64,000 nucleotides of DNA from Acidobacteriota bacterium (GCA_016715115.1 JADKBM010000004.1:992001-1056000), one strand, 5' to 3'. Counted from the stretch's first letter, positions 40,677 to 50,205 are shown. Notes: a model not told the origin generated them from the sequence alone. Numbers and translations: made by a program.

Positions 40677-41639
40677 ATGGATTTCCAGATCCTGATCTCG
40701 AATCTGACGAACCCGACGCTGCTGTTTTTTGTACTCGGAATCTTCGCGGTGATGCTCAAGAGCGACCTTGAGATTCCGGAATCGTCGAGCAAGTTCATCG
40801 CGCTCTATCTGCTCTTTGCAATCGGATTCAAAGGCGGCCAGGAATTGGCGCACAGCGATTTCACGGCTGAGATCGTTTATTCGCTGTTGTTCGGTGTAGC
40901 GATCGCGTCCTTGATACCGCTTTATGTGTTTTTCGTTCTGAAACGAAAACTGACCGTCAGCGATGCCGGAGCGGTAGCGGCGGCCTATGGTTCGGTCAGC
41001 GCCGTCACATTCGTCGCTGCGGCGTCGTTTCTTGAGGCGCAAAAGCTGACCTTCGGCGGTCATATGGTGGCGGTGATGGCGCTGATGGAATCGCCGGCGA
41101 TCATCGTCGGAGTTCTTCTTTTGATGTATTTCGAGAAGGGCGATGAAACGCAGGGATCGTTCAAGAACGTGATCGGCCATTCATTTACGAACGGCAGTGT
41201 TTTGATGGTCCTCGGAAGTTTATTGATCGGTTTGATCGCGGATACGAAGCAGGCGGAAGGGATCAAGCCGTTCACGACCGATATTTTCAAGGGATTTTTG
41301 GCGATCTTCCTGCTCGATATGGGAATGGTCACGGCAAGGCGGTTCGGCACGTTTCGAAAATATGGGTTGATCGCGACGCTTATCGCAATCGTTCTTCCGG
41401 CGCTGAACGGCAGCATCGTCGCATTTGCGAGCAAGTTGGTCACGGCCGATGCGGGAAACCGCTTCATTTTCGCGATCCTGGCGGCGAGCGCATCGTATAT
41501 CGCGGTTCCGGCGGCGATGCGTTTGGCGGCGCCGAAATCGGATCCGGGACTTTATGTTCCGATGGCGCTTGGCGTCACGTTTCCTTTTAATATCACGATC
41601 GGAATGCCTTTGTATTTTGCGATCGTGAGTGCGACTTAG
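40677..41639 (+). CDS. SbtA-family (DUF897) sodium-dependent bicarbonate permease homologue
   Basis: 320 residues, about ten transmembrane helices. The family signature is NPTLLFFVLGIFAVMLKSDL, LYLLFAIGFKGGQELAHS and GAVAAAYGSVSAVTFVAAA. The family pattern of two inverted repeats is visible. Cyanobacterial SbtA imports bicarbonate with sodium. The cytoplasmic PII-like partner SbtB is not next to it here. It begins 7 bp after ridA, so it is probably co-transcribed. Substrate by homology only. Confidence 0.9.
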   Translation: MDFQILISNLTNPTLLFFVLGIFAVMLKSDLEIPESSSKFIALYLLFAIGFKGGQELAHSDFTAEIVYSLLFGVAIASLIPLYVFFVLKRKLTVSDAGAVAAAYGSVSAVTFVAAASFLEAQKLTFGGHMVAVMALMESPAIIVGVLLLMYFEKGDETQGSFKNVIGHSFTNGSVLMVLGSLLIGLIADTKQAEGIKPFTTDIFKGFLAIFLLDMGMVTARRFGTFRKYGLIATLIAIVLPALNGSIVAFASKLVTADAGNRFIFAILAASASYIAVPAAMRLAAPKSDPGLYVPMALGVTFPFNITIGMPLYFAIVSAT

Positions 41640-41659
41640 AAGGTCTTGAGATAAGCAGA

Positions 41660-42094
41660 ATGAACTACTTCTTTCCGCCAATTTTGATCGTTGTAGGATT
41701 GGTAATTTATCAGGTTTCGCAAAAATCCGCGGATCAAACGGCGAATCCATTTGTTGTCATCATTCTCGCGTATCTTTTCGGGATAGTTGCCTGCGTAGCC
41801 GGTTTTTTCCTGTTTCCGAGACCTTATGATTCGGGTTTAATGCCGATGTTGAAAAGTGTTGGCTGGACCGCGTTCGGTATCGGCCTCGGCGCGGCGATCA
41901 TCGAAATCGGCTTTTTGCTGGCATATCGCGCCGGATGGAATGTCGGAATACTGCCGCTTTCGGTGACGGCGATTTCGACCATTATTTTGCTTTTGATCGG
42001 GCTCTTTGTTTTTCGCGAGAGTATGTCGATCGAAAAGATCATCGGCGTTCTGCTTTGTTTTGCGGGCTTGGCGATGATCACTTTAAGAAGATGA
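41660..42094 (+). CDS. Small EamA/DMT-superfamily transporter half
   Basis: 144 residues with four to five helices (PPILIVVGLVIYQVSQKSAD, IVACVAGFFLFPRP, ISTIILLLIGLFVFRESMS, IIGVLLCFAGLAMITLRR). This is one EamA repeat, a half-size drug/metabolite transporter that presumably dimerises. FRESMSIEKIIGVLLCFAG is the classic end of the repeat. The substrate is unknown. Its stop overlaps the start of the PhzF gene by ATGA, so the two are coupled. Confidence 0.85.
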   Translation: MNYFFPPILIVVGLVIYQVSQKSADQTANPFVVIILAYLFGIVACVAGFFLFPRPYDSGLMPMLKSVGWTAFGIGLGAAIIEIGFLLAYRAGWNVGILPLSVTAISTIILLLIGLFVFRESMSIEKIIGVLLCFAGLAMITLRR

Positions 42095-42873
42095 GTTTAA
42101 CGATCTATCAGGTTGATGCATTTGCGAAGGACGTTTTCAAAGGAAATCCGGCTGCGATTTGTCCGCTTAAAGAGTGGTTGCCCAAAGAGACGATGCAGGC
42201 GATCGCCTACGAGAACAACCTTTCGGAGACCGCATTTTTTGTCCGAAACGGTGATGCTTTCGAGATCCGTTGGTTCACGCCGACGTTTGAGATCGATCTA
42301 TGCGGGCACGCGACGCTCGCAAGCGCGTATGTGATCTTTGAAATTCTTCAGTCGGAGAACGAGATCATCAGGTTCCGATCGCATTTGAGCGGCGATCTTT
42401 TTGTCGAAAAGCAGGGCGGATTGTTCGTGCTCGATTTTCCTTCTCGGCCGCCGGCACCCGCGGAGGCGCTCCCGGGACTGATCGAGGCAATCGGCAAAAA
42501 ACCAAAAGAGATTCTTCGCGGTCGGGATTTCTTTCTCGTTTATGAATCGGAGTCGGACGTCCGCGCGATCGCACCGAATTTTACGAGGCTTCTCGACGTC
42601 CCGACGCACGGCGTGATCGTCACCGCGCCGGGCGACGATTGCGACTTCGTTTCGCGTTTTTTCGCGCCGGAGGTCGGCGTTTTCGAGGATCCGGTAACGG
42701 GTTCGGCGCATTGCAACCTGATTCCGTTTTGGGCCGAAAGACTTGGAAAGCAAGTTCTGTTCGCCCGGCAGGTATCGGAACGCGGCGGCGAACTGTTTTG
42801 TGAGATTCACGGGGACCGCGTCAAGATCGGGGGCTATGCGTCGCTTTATTTGAAAGGTGAGATATATGTCTAG
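42091..42873 (+). CDS. PhzF-family isomerase/epimerase-like protein
   Basis: 260 residues from ATG 42091, coupled by ATGA to the previous gene. PhzF hallmarks: YQVDAFAKDVFKGNPAAIC, the catalytic Glu in NNLSETAFF, DLCGHATLASAYV and VFEDPVTGSAHCNL. The family is built of two diaminopimelate-epimerase-like halves. Members range from phenazine biosynthesis to unknown small-molecule isomerases; no phenazine cluster is present, so the substrate is open. Its stop overlaps the next gene. Confidence 0.93.
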   Translation: MSLTIYQVDAFAKDVFKGNPAAICPLKEWLPKETMQAIAYENNLSETAFFVRNGDAFEIRWFTPTFEIDLCGHATLASAYVIFEILQSENEIIRFRSHLSGDLFVEKQGGLFVLDFPSRPPAPAEALPGLIEAIGKKPKEILRGRDFFLVYESESDVRAIAPNFTRLLDVPTHGVIVTAPGDDCDFVSRFFAPEVGVFEDPVTGSAHCNLIPFWAERLGKQVLFARQVSERGGELFCEIHGDRVKIGGYASLYLKGEIYV

Positions 42874-43342
42874 GATTGCTGGATTAAGTGCCGCGGTTTT
42901 CGTGTTTTTGGTCGCCACGATCTGGTTTGCGTTCCCGACCGATGCGTTCGACAAATCGAAGAAGAAGGCGATCGAGACTGTCGATGCGCCGAAAGCGATC
43001 GGACCATACTCGCAGGCGATCGTCGCCGGCGATCTGATCTTTGTTTCCGGCCAAATCGGTCTCGATCCGAAAACCGGAACGATTGTCGAAGGCGGCGTCG
43101 AAGCCGAGACCGAACAGGTATTAAAGAACCTGGAAGCGGTGTTGAAAGCGTCAAACAGTGATTTTGACAGCGTCGTCAAATCGACGATCTTTCTCGCTGA
43201 CATAGGCGATTTCGCGAAGGTCAACGAGATCTACGCGCGGAAATTCAAAGCGCCGTTCCCGGCCCGCGCCACCGTTCAGGCGGCGAAACTGCCGCGCGAT
43301 GCGAAGATCGAGATCGAGTTGACGGCATTGGTGAAAAAATGA
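42866..43342 (+). CDS. RidA-family protein with an N-terminal signal/anchor
   Basis: 158 residues from ATG 42866, with AAGGTGA upstream and 8-bp overlap with phzF. Residues 1-28 (MSRIAGLSAAVFVFLVATIW) form a signal peptide or anchor, rare for RidA, so this copy is probably periplasmic. The RidA body follows (KAIGPYSQAIVAGDLIFVSG, ARATVQAAKLPRDAKIEIEL). The active-site Arg and Glu are present. Second RidA copy in this cluster, after 40290. Confidence 0.9.
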   Translation: MSRIAGLSAAVFVFLVATIWFAFPTDAFDKSKKKAIETVDAPKAIGPYSQAIVAGDLIFVSGQIGLDPKTGTIVEGGVEAETEQVLKNLEAVLKASNSDFDSVVKSTIFLADIGDFAKVNEIYARKFKAPFPARATVQAAKLPRDAKIEIELTALVKK

Positions 43343-43548
43343 AAGACGGGATTTGTCCGAAATGCGCCGCGAACGAGGTTCATCTCTACCAGGCTACGCC
43401 GGTTGAGTTCTCGGTCGCGCTGGGATTTTTCGATTCGGCAAGCGTCGTCTGTTACATTTGCACGAATTGCGGTTACGTCGAGTTGTTCGTCGAGGACAAA
43501 ACGAAATTGCCCCGAATCGCGGAAAAGTATCCAAAGGTTTTGAAATAA
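43339..43548 (+). CDS. Small zinc-ribbon protein
   Basis: 69 residues: MKDGICPKCAANEVHLYQAT, then VVCYICTNCGYVELF. Two CxxC knuckles (CPKC and CTNC) make a zinc ribbon. It is coupled to the RidA gene by ATGA. The family is widespread and uncharacterised. In a suf locus a metal-binding adaptor role is conceivable, but no more can be said. Confidence 0.85.
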   Translation: MKDGICPKCAANEVHLYQATPVEFSVALGFFDSASVVCYICTNCGYVELFVEDKTKLPRIAEKYPKVLK

Positions 43549-43578
43549 GTGAAGTAGTCGATCAAGGAAAAAGTAAAG

Positions 43579-44319
<741 letters not shown>

Positions 44320-44337
<18 letters not shown>

Positions 44338-44375
44338 GCTGTGAGCGGTGAGCGGTGAGCTGAGTGGTCGGATCG
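44320..44375 (+). repeat. Short tandem TGAGCGG/TGAGCTG repeat at the sufC end
   Basis: Five to six imperfect copies of (G)TGAGCGG starting inside the last codons of sufC and continuing past its stop. A related stretch (GGCGGTGAGCGGTCAG) follows the cysteine-synthase-like gene near 24217. The sufC stop codon itself lies in the repeat. Confidence 0.7.
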
Positions 44376-44415
44376 TAATAGCGTAGAGCCGTTCAACGAC
44401 GGCGGAGTTAGATTG

Positions 44416-45552
44416 ATGACAGCAAGTGCAGTGACAGAAACAATTTATACACAGGATTTTCTAAAATTCATCGGGGACGCGGGCGATGCGTTGGCTGAAC
44501 TTCGGCGCACCGCGTTCGAACTTTTTTCGGCTGTAGGCTTTCCGACGCCGAAGGACGAAGAGTGGAAGTACACCAACGTCAAGCGGATTGCGGATTCGGG
44601 ATTTCGGATTTCGGATTTGAAATCGCAGGACGTTTCCGTTGAACTTGCCGATCGTTTCGATTTCAAACGGAATGGTTTTACGGCACTGAATCTGGCGTTT
44701 GCGGAGTTCGTCGTCGTGACGATCCCGAAAGAAACCTCCGTTTCAGATCCGATCGAATTCAATTTCAAATGCGAGGACGGCGCGGCGCGGTTTCCGCACG
44801 TGATCGTCGTTGCCGAAGCGGGAAGCAAGGCGACGATCATCGAGTCGTACGAGTCGGCGGGCCGAAGTTTCACAGATGCGGCGGTTCAGATCTTTGTTGG
44901 AGACAATGCGAATCTGACGCATTACCGCGTGCAAAAGGAATCGACGGATGCGTTTCACGTCGGCACGACCGAGGTCACGCTCGGCCGCGGGAGTTTGTAT
45001 GACTCGACAAACATCAATCTCGGCGGCGCCATTTCGCGTCACGACGTACATCTGAGATTTACAGCGGAAGGCGGCGAAGCTTTTGTCGACGGGCTCTATA
45101 TGCTCGGAGGGAACCAACACGCCGACACGCATTCGACGATCGATCACGCCGTTCCGAATTGTGTTTCGCATCAAACCTACAAGGGCGTCCTGAACGACAA
45201 ATCGCGAGGCGTGTTCAACGGCAAGGTCTTTGTGCGCGAGAATGCGCACGGAACGGACGCGCAACAGTCGAACAAGAATCTGCTGCTTTCGAACGACGCG
45301 CGGGTCGATACAAAGCCACAGCTCGAGATCTTCAACGATGACGTCAAATGTTCGCACGGCGCGACCGTCGGACAGCTCGAAGAAGAAGAACTGTTTTACT
45401 TGCTGAGCCGCGGGATCAGCCCGAAACTCGCGAAGAATCTTTTGACATACGGCTTTGCGGAGGAAGTGATAAACAAGATCGGGATCGAATCGATCAAACG
45501 CGAACTCGACGAGGCCGTTTTGAATCGGCTCGACGTGAATTTGGAGGTTTGA
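44416..45552 (+). CDS. sufD: SufD, scaffold subunit of the SufBCD complex
   Basis: 378 residues from ATG 44416. The SufBD beta-helix core (from about 150; LTHYRVQKESTDAFHVGTTE) is followed by the C-terminal signature KCSHGATVGQLEEEELFYLL and SRGISPKLAKNLLTYGFA. A GGATTTCGGATTTCGG tract at 44590-44615 encodes GFRISD within the variable N-terminal domain. It complexes with SufB and SufC and is needed for iron entry. It starts 78 bp after sufC. Confidence 0.96.
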   Translation: MTASAVTETIYTQDFLKFIGDAGDALAELRRTAFELFSAVGFPTPKDEEWKYTNVKRIADSGFRISDLKSQDVSVELADRFDFKRNGFTALNLAFAEFVVVTIPKETSVSDPIEFNFKCEDGAARFPHVIVVAEAGSKATIIESYESAGRSFTDAAVQIFVGDNANLTHYRVQKESTDAFHVGTTEVTLGRGSLYDSTNINLGGAISRHDVHLRFTAEGGEAFVDGLYMLGGNQHADTHSTIDHAVPNCVSHQTYKGVLNDKSRGVFNGKVFVRENAHGTDAQQSNKNLLLSNDARVDTKPQLEIFNDDVKCSHGATVGQLEEEELFYLLSRGISPKLAKNLLTYGFAEEVINKIGIESIKRELDEAVLNRLDVNLEV

Positions 45553-45554
45553 TC

Positions 45555-46033
45555 ATGCCGGTAATTTCGATGTTTTACGGGTGATGATGTATTACTTTGA
45601 CAATCGATCCCGGACGGCAAGGGCATCGACAAGATAATTTGAAGTTAGGACTGGCTTGAGCCGGTCGGAAAAAGCCGTTTGACAACTGAATTTGTTTCTT
45701 CAAGCGTGCGGAGCATGCGAACTTGCGATAGCACCACGTGATGCGGAGCGGAACGTGGTGGTTGAACACCCGAGTTCCCAAGCGTGTGTAACACGCGTAA
45801 CTCTCGTGGTTGCATCAGGTCCGCGTGTTTCACACGCTCGTTGGAATTGTCCGCGGCTAACACCACGTTCCGCTTCGCTTCACGTGGTGCCATCGCACGT
45901 GCGTGTGCTCCGCACACTGAATTGATTTTACCGACCGTCTTCTTGGATTGAGATTCACCAGGAAGATTTGATGGCCGACTGGTGCCTGGCAATTAGTGGC
46001 CGACCGGTATTCAAGATTGATCCGTTGAGGTAG
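45555..46033 (+). pseudogene. DUF4160 gene split by a palindromic insertion
   Basis: The N-terminal part reads MPVISMFYG from ATG 45555, then shifts frame to VMMYYFDN. A later piece (RQDNLKLGLA, to 45656) and, after the insertion at 45658-45941, WIEIHQEDLMADWCLAISGR with PVFKIDPLR* to TAG at 46031-46033 complete the family pattern. At least one frameshift, an internal deletion and the insertion have destroyed it. A DUF2442 remnant follows 2 bp later, so this was once a DUF4160/DUF2442 pair between sufD and sufS. Confidence 0.75.
45658..45941. mobile_element. 284-bp palindromic MITE-like element
   Basis: The two halves are inverted copies of each other. Ends are GAGCCGGTCGGAAAAA on the left and TTTTACCGACCGTC on the right. 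Inside, GCACCACGTGATGCGGAGCG (45739 region) faces CGCTTCGCTTCACGTGGTGC, and the centre has GCGTGTGTAACACGCG against CGCGTGTTTCACACGC. CTT flanks both sides (45655-45657 and 45942-45944), as a short target duplication. No transposase is encoded. It interrupts the DUF4160 gene after codon LA of a LAWIEIH stretch. Confidence 0.7.
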
Positions 46034-46035
46034 TT

Positions 46036-46282
46036 ATGATCAAAGTTGTTTAGGCGGAAGCAAAACGATGGTTTTTTGGTTGAACTTGAAATTTAGCACG
46101 GTAATTCAAGGCGTTTCGCCGCAATTCCATATTTCGATTATGAGTTTTTCAAACCCCTAAACGATGTCGCGTATTTCAAGAACATAAGAATCGTATGCGG
46201 AACAGTTCAGAAGCGCGGCGAACAGGACATTAGTCCCGATACCCTTAATCTCGAAGGCGAAGTCGAGTCACGGATACTATGA
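46036..46282 (+). pseudogene. DUF2442 gene with stops and a frameshift
   Basis: Starts ATG 46036 (MIKVV, then TAG), shifts frame near 46068 and continues DGFLVELEI, then TAG at 46093-46095, then HGNSRRFAAIPYFDYEFFKP, LNDVAYFKNIRIVCGTVQKR and GEQDISPDTLNLEGEVESRI. The last parts are an obvious DUF2442 core (FDYEFF, L.D..YF, GTV, DISPDTL). Its TGA at 46280-46282 overlaps the sufS ATG at 46279. It is dead but its 3' end is preserved against sufS. Confidence 0.75.
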
Positions 46283-47517
46283 AGGCAGTACAAATGAGCA
46301 ATTTCGACATCAACAAGATCCGCGCCGATTTTCCGGTGCTTTCAAGGGAGGTCAACGGTCAGCCGTTGCGCTATCTCGACAACGCGGCGTCGGCGCAGGT
46401 TCCGAATCTCGTCATCGAGCGCGGCTCGAAGTACTTGATGGAAGAGCATTCGAACGTCCATCGCGGCGTTCATTATCTTTCGCAGTTGGCGACGAACGAA
46501 TACGAAAAGGCGCGTGAAAAGGTGCGCGCGTTCATCAATGCGAAGGAAGCGAAGGAGTGCATTTTTGTCCGCGGCTGCACCGAGGGGATCAACCTCGTCG
46601 CGAACGGCTACGGGCATAAGTTCATCAACGAGGGCGACGAGATTCTCGTCAGCCAAATGGAACATCATTCGAACATCGTTCCGTGGCAGATGATCGCCGA
46701 AGAGCGCGGTGCGACAATTCGGGTGATCCCGATGAACGAAGCGGGCGAACTGATCATCGACGAATACGAGAATCTGCTCAACGAACGGACGAAGATCGTC
46801 GCCGTTGCGCACGTTTCGAACGCGCTCGGAACGGTGAATCCGCTCAAGCAAATGATCGCGACGGCGCATAAATTCGGGATTCCGGTCTGCGTCGACGGCG
46901 CCCAGGCGGTTCCGCATATGCGCGTCGACGTGCGCGACCTTGACGCAGATTTTTACGCTTTTTCGGGACATAAGATGTTCGCACCGACCGGCAGCGGGGT
47001 TCTTTACGGAAAGAAAGAGTGGCTCGAGAAGATGAATCCTTATCAGGGCGGCGGTTCGATGATCCGCACAGTGACGTTCGAGAAAACGACCTACGCCGGT
47101 TTGCCCGAAAAGTTTGAAGCCGGAACTCCGTCGATCGCGTCGCAGATCGGTCTCGGCGCGGCGATCGATTATTTGAACTCGATCGATCTCGACGCGGCGT
47201 TCGCGTACGAACATTCGTTACTCGAATACGCGACCGAAAAATTGTCGGCGATCGAGGGCGTAAAGATCATCGGAACGGCGAAAGAAAAAGCGAGCGTCTT
47301 GTCGTTCACGGTCGAGAACGTTCATCCGCACGACATCGGGACGATCCTCGACCAGCAGGGAATCGCGATCCGCGCCGGACATCACTGCGCGCAACCGGTA
47401 ATGCAGTTTTATAAGGTTCCGGCGACCGCCCGCGCAAGTTTCGCGTTTTACAATACCCGTGAGGAAGTTGATAAGCTGGCGGAAGCGATCCAGAAAGTGA
47501 TCGACGTCTTCGCTTAG
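46279..47517 (+). CDS. sufS: SufS, cysteine desulfurase
   Basis: 412 residues from ATG 46279 (or 407 from ATG 46294). It is a group II desulfurase: PLP lysine in DADFYAFSGHKMFAPTGSGV and the persulfide cysteine in RAGHHCAQPVMQFYKVP. HSNVHRGVHYLSQLA and the EHHSNIVPW block are typical. It delivers sulfur to SufU, encoded 437 bp downstream. The upstream start overlaps the end of a dead DUF2442 gene. It is part of the suf cluster after sufD. Confidence 0.96.
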   Translation: MKAVQMSNFDINKIRADFPVLSREVNGQPLRYLDNAASAQVPNLVIERGSKYLMEEHSNVHRGVHYLSQLATNEYEKAREKVRAFINAKEAKECIFVRGCTEGINLVANGYGHKFINEGDEILVSQMEHHSNIVPWQMIAEERGATIRVIPMNEAGELIIDEYENLLNERTKIVAVAHVSNALGTVNPLKQMIATAHKFGIPVCVDGAQAVPHMRVDVRDLDADFYAFSGHKMFAPTGSGVLYGKKEWLEKMNPYQGGGSMIRTVTFEKTTYAGLPEKFEAGTPSIASQIGLGAAIDYLNSIDLDAAFAYEHSLLEYATEKLSAIEGVKIIGTAKEKASVLSFTVENVHPHDIGTILDQQGIAIRAGHHCAQPVMQFYKVPATARASFAFYNTREEVDKLAEAIQKVIDVFA

Positions 47518-47572
47518 CTTGGAGTTCCGGTTTCGCTTGGAGTTCCGCCTTCAGGCGGCTTGGTATGCAAAG

Positions 47573-47935
47573 ATGAAAAAGGTTGTACTTACCGAGAAAT
47601 TCGCTCTCATCAACGAGCATTGGCGTCCCAAAATTGTTGGAGAATTGAACGGCCAGGAAGTTAAGTTGGTCAAGTTTCAAGGAGAATTTCCGTGGCACCT
47701 CCACGAAAACGAGGACGAGATGTTTCTCGCATACAAAGGGAGTTTTCGCATCGAATTCCGCGACCGAACGGTCGAACTGAATGAGGGTGAATTCATCATT
47801 GTTCCGCGTGGCGCCGAGCATCGGCCGGTCGCCGATAGCGAAGTTGAAGTACTTCTGTTCGAACCAAAGGATCTGCGGAACACGGGGAATTTGATCGACG
47901 CGGAATTTACCGCGCCGGGCGCCGAAAGAATCTAA
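47573..47935 (+). CDS. Single-domain cupin protein
   Basis: 120 residues from ATG 47573 (MKKVVLTEKFALINEHWRPK). An earlier in-frame start would extend through the CCGCCTTCAGGCGG repeat and is rejected. Cupin motif 1 is in FPWHLHENEDEMFLAYKGSF (two His, Glu) and motif 2 in IVPRGAEHRPVAD. A metal-binding beta-barrel is expected; the substrate is unknown. It sits between sufS and sufU on the same strand and may be a metal-handling accessory. Confidence 0.9.
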   Translation: MKKVVLTEKFALINEHWRPKIVGELNGQEVKLVKFQGEFPWHLHENEDEMFLAYKGSFRIEFRDRTVELNEGEFIIVPRGAEHRPVADSEVEVLLFEPKDLRNTGNLIDAEFTAPGAERI

Positions 47936-47953
47936 CGGAAATCCGAAATCAAT

Positions 47954-48403
47954 ATGTCAGAACTTAGCGATCTCTACCAGGAAGTGATCCTCGATCACAA
48001 CAAGAACCCGCGAAATTATCGTGAGATAGCGGATGCAAATTTCCACGCTGACGGACATAATCCGCTTTGCGGCGATCAGCTGAAGGTTTATCTGCACGTC
48101 GAAGGCGAAACCGTCACCGATGTTTCATTTACGGGCTCCGGTTGCGCGATCTCAAAGGCATCGGCGTCAATGATGACCCAGACGCTGAAAGGAAAGACAC
48201 GCGAAGAAGCGGAAGTTCTGTTTGACGAGTTTCACCGGATGGTGACCGGAAAACTGGATATCGAGAACGAAGAGAATCATCTCGGCAAACTCCGGATTTT
48301 CGCCGGCGTTCTCGAGTTTCCGGCGCGCGTGAAATGCGCGTCCCTATCGTGGCACACGGTCCACGCGGCACTTCACGGCGAAGAGTCGACGTCCACCGAG
48401 TGA
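47954..48403 (+). CDS. sufU: SufU, zinc-dependent sulfur acceptor / scaffold
   Basis: 149 residues. The three cysteines are in GHNPLCGDQLKVYLHVEGE, FTGSGCAISKASASMM and ARVKCASLSWHTVHAAL. The ~20-residue insert between the second and third Cys is the SufU-type spacing, so it acts with SufS as in Firmicutes. It ends the suf cluster and is followed by an intrinsic terminator. Confidence 0.95.
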   Translation: MSELSDLYQEVILDHNKNPRNYREIADANFHADGHNPLCGDQLKVYLHVEGETVTDVSFTGSGCAISKASASMMTQTLKGKTREEAEVLFDEFHRMVTGKLDIENEENHLGKLRIFAGVLEFPARVKCASLSWHTVHAALHGEESTSTE

Positions 48404-48435
48404 GTTCGAGACGGAACGCGACATTGTGATTGATG

Positions 48436-48468
48436 ACAACCCTGGCGGTTTGCCGGGGTTGTTTTTTT
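48436..48468 (+). terminator. Terminator after sufU
   Basis: ACAACCCTGGC pairs with GCCGGGGTTGT (one C-A type mismatch) around a 5-nt loop, followed by T7. It closes the suf transcription unit. Confidence 0.85.
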
Positions 48469-48545
48469 GTTCATTGAAGAATCCCGCGACTTTGTTTCGT
48501 TGGAGTTAACAATTATCGATTTCCGACTTAAAATAAGTCTTTGTT

Positions 48546-49652
48546 ATGAAGATCAAATCAATCGAACTCACGGAGATACTTCTTCCATTGGTCCATTTCT
48601 TCGAAACCAGTTTCGGGCGGACATATGAACGGCGGATCATTCTTGTCCGCGTCACAGACGAAAGCGGAATCGAAGGTTGGGGCGAATGCACCGCGGGCGA
48701 AACACCTTCGTATTCGGAGGAGTGGACCGAATCGTGTTGGGAGGTCATCGGGAAGATTCTGGCTCCGATGGTGATCGGAGCCGAGGTCGAGTCGGCTGCC
48801 GGAGTTTGGGATTTGATGAAACACGTTCGCGGAAACCGAATGGCAAAAGCTGCGGTCGAGACCGCCTGCTGGGATCTGGAGGCGAAACGACTTGGCGTCC
48901 CTTTGTGGCGGCACCTTGGCGGGGTCAATCGCGAGATCGCCTGCGGCGTGTCGATCGGAATCCAGGATTCGGTCGAACAATTGCTCGAGAAGATCAAGAT
49001 CGAGCTCGACGCCGGTTATCAGCGGATCAAGATCAAGATCGCGCCTCATTGGGATTATGACGTCATCAAACGCGTCCGCGAAGAGTTTGGGATGATTCCG
49101 CTGATGGGCGATGCAAATTCGGCGTACACGCTGGCGGATATCGATCTTTTCAAGAAGATGGACGATTTTGGATTGATGATGCTGGAGCAGCCTTTGCCGC
49201 ACGACGACATCATCGATCACGCGAAGCTGCAACGCGAGATCAGGACGCCGGTTTGCCTCGACGAGCCGATCAAGTCTCCCGACGACGCCCGCAAGGCGAT
49301 CGAGCTTGGTTCGGGGCAGATCATCAACCTCAAGAACGGGCGGGTTGGCGGACACACGCAGTCAATGCTGGTCGAGAAGACGGCGCGGGAAAGCTCGATG
49401 CCGGTCTGGTGCGGCGGAATGCTCGAAGCGGGGATCGGACGCGCCCATAACATCGCCATCTCGACGCTCGCCGGCTATACGATGCCCGGCGATGTTTCCG
49501 CGTCAAAGCGATACTGGCACGAGGACATCATCGAACCGGCGGTCGAGGTTTCCGCTATGGGGACAATCGTTGCACCCGACAGACCGGGAATCGGGTTCGA
49601 TGTCAGGGAAGACCGTATCGCCAAAGCTTCGGTCAGACGGATCAAACTTTAG
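48546..49652 (+). CDS. Enolase-superfamily enzyme: o-succinylbenzoate synthase / N-succinylamino acid racemase type
   Basis: 368 residues. The active site of the MLE subgroup is complete: KxK in QRIKIKIAPHWD, metal ligands Asp in MGDANSAYTL, Glu in MLEQPLPHDD and Asp in VCLDEPIKS, and the second Lys in INLKNGRVGG. The family includes OSBS of menaquinone synthesis and NSAR. No other men genes are nearby, so a racemase or dipeptide epimerase role is equally possible. It is convergent with the GNAT gene, overlapping by 11 bp. Confidence 0.88.
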   Translation: MKIKSIELTEILLPLVHFFETSFGRTYERRIILVRVTDESGIEGWGECTAGETPSYSEEWTESCWEVIGKILAPMVIGAEVESAAGVWDLMKHVRGNRMAKAAVETACWDLEAKRLGVPLWRHLGGVNREIACGVSIGIQDSVEQLLEKIKIELDAGYQRIKIKIAPHWDYDVIKRVREEFGMIPLMGDANSAYTLADIDLFKKMDDFGLMMLEQPLPHDDIIDHAKLQREIRTPVCLDEPIKSPDDARKAIELGSGQIINLKNGRVGGHTQSMLVEKTARESSMPVWCGGMLEAGIGRAHNIAISTLAGYTMPGDVSASKRYWHEDIIEPAVEVSAMGTIVAPDRPGIGFDVREDRIAKASVRRIKL

Positions 49653-50151
49653 ACTGGATCGAAAAGACCAAAGTCGGGTCGGAGTCTCCGACCTCAGCGT
49701 CACAAAGCGACATACCTGCTTTTTTGACGACCGCGATCGACGCCGTGTTTTCTGGAGCGATTGTCGCAAAGACCTCGCGTTGTTGAAGTTCGTTGAAGCC
49801 GAAATCGATCAGGCTTCTCGCGATCTCGGTCGCGTATCCCTTTCCCCAAGCCGTCGGTACCAGCATATAACTGATTTCCCAGTCCTGTTTTCTTTCGGGT
49901 CTCGGGCGAATGGCGGCGTGTCCGACGTAGCGGTTTCCCTGCTTTGTAAAGACGGCGTAGATCGTGTCGCTTCCGCTTGGATAGAACTCGTCGATCAACT
50001 TACGCCAAAGCTGTTCCGCTTCCGGGAGTTCGAGAACTCCCTTGTCGACGTGTTTCATCACGGTTTCGTCCGTCACGAGACGGAGAAACGACTCGCGGTC
50101 CGCGGGCGCGTACGATCGGAAAACAAGTCTCTTTGAAACCGGCAATGTCAT
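49642..50151 (-). CDS. GNAT acetyltransferase (RimJ/RimL type)
   Basis: 169 residues from ATG 50151 (MTLPVSKRLVFRSYAPADRE); an upstream ATG at 50175 adds eight residues from the terminator. The acetyl-CoA loop is in LVPTAWGKGYATEIARSLID and the C-terminal motif in FATIAPENTASIAVVKKAG. Such enzymes acetylate N-terminal amines or small molecules. It overlaps the convergent epimerase end by 11 bp. The GWxTD gene upstream is on the same strand and is ended by the terminator beside this start. Confidence 0.9.
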   Translation of the reverse strand: MTLPVSKRLVFRSYAPADRESFLRLVTDETVMKHVDKGVLELPEAEQLWRKLIDEFYPSGSDTIYAVFTKQGNRYVGHAAIRPRPERKQDWEISYMLVPTAWGKGYATEIARSLIDFGFNELQQREVFATIAPENTASIAVVKKAGMSLCDAEVGDSDPTLVFSIQSKV

Positions 50152-50183
50152 AAAAAAAAGCCGGCGCTTTCTCAAACGCCGGC
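50152..50183 (-). terminator. Terminator of the GWxTD gene
   Basis: On the minus strand GCCGGCG, a 10-nt loop, CGCCGGC, then T8. It begins 23 bp after the GWxTD stop and reaches the GNAT start. Confidence 0.9.
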
Positions 50184-50205
50184 CGGAAAAAGCAAATCCA
50201 ATCGG

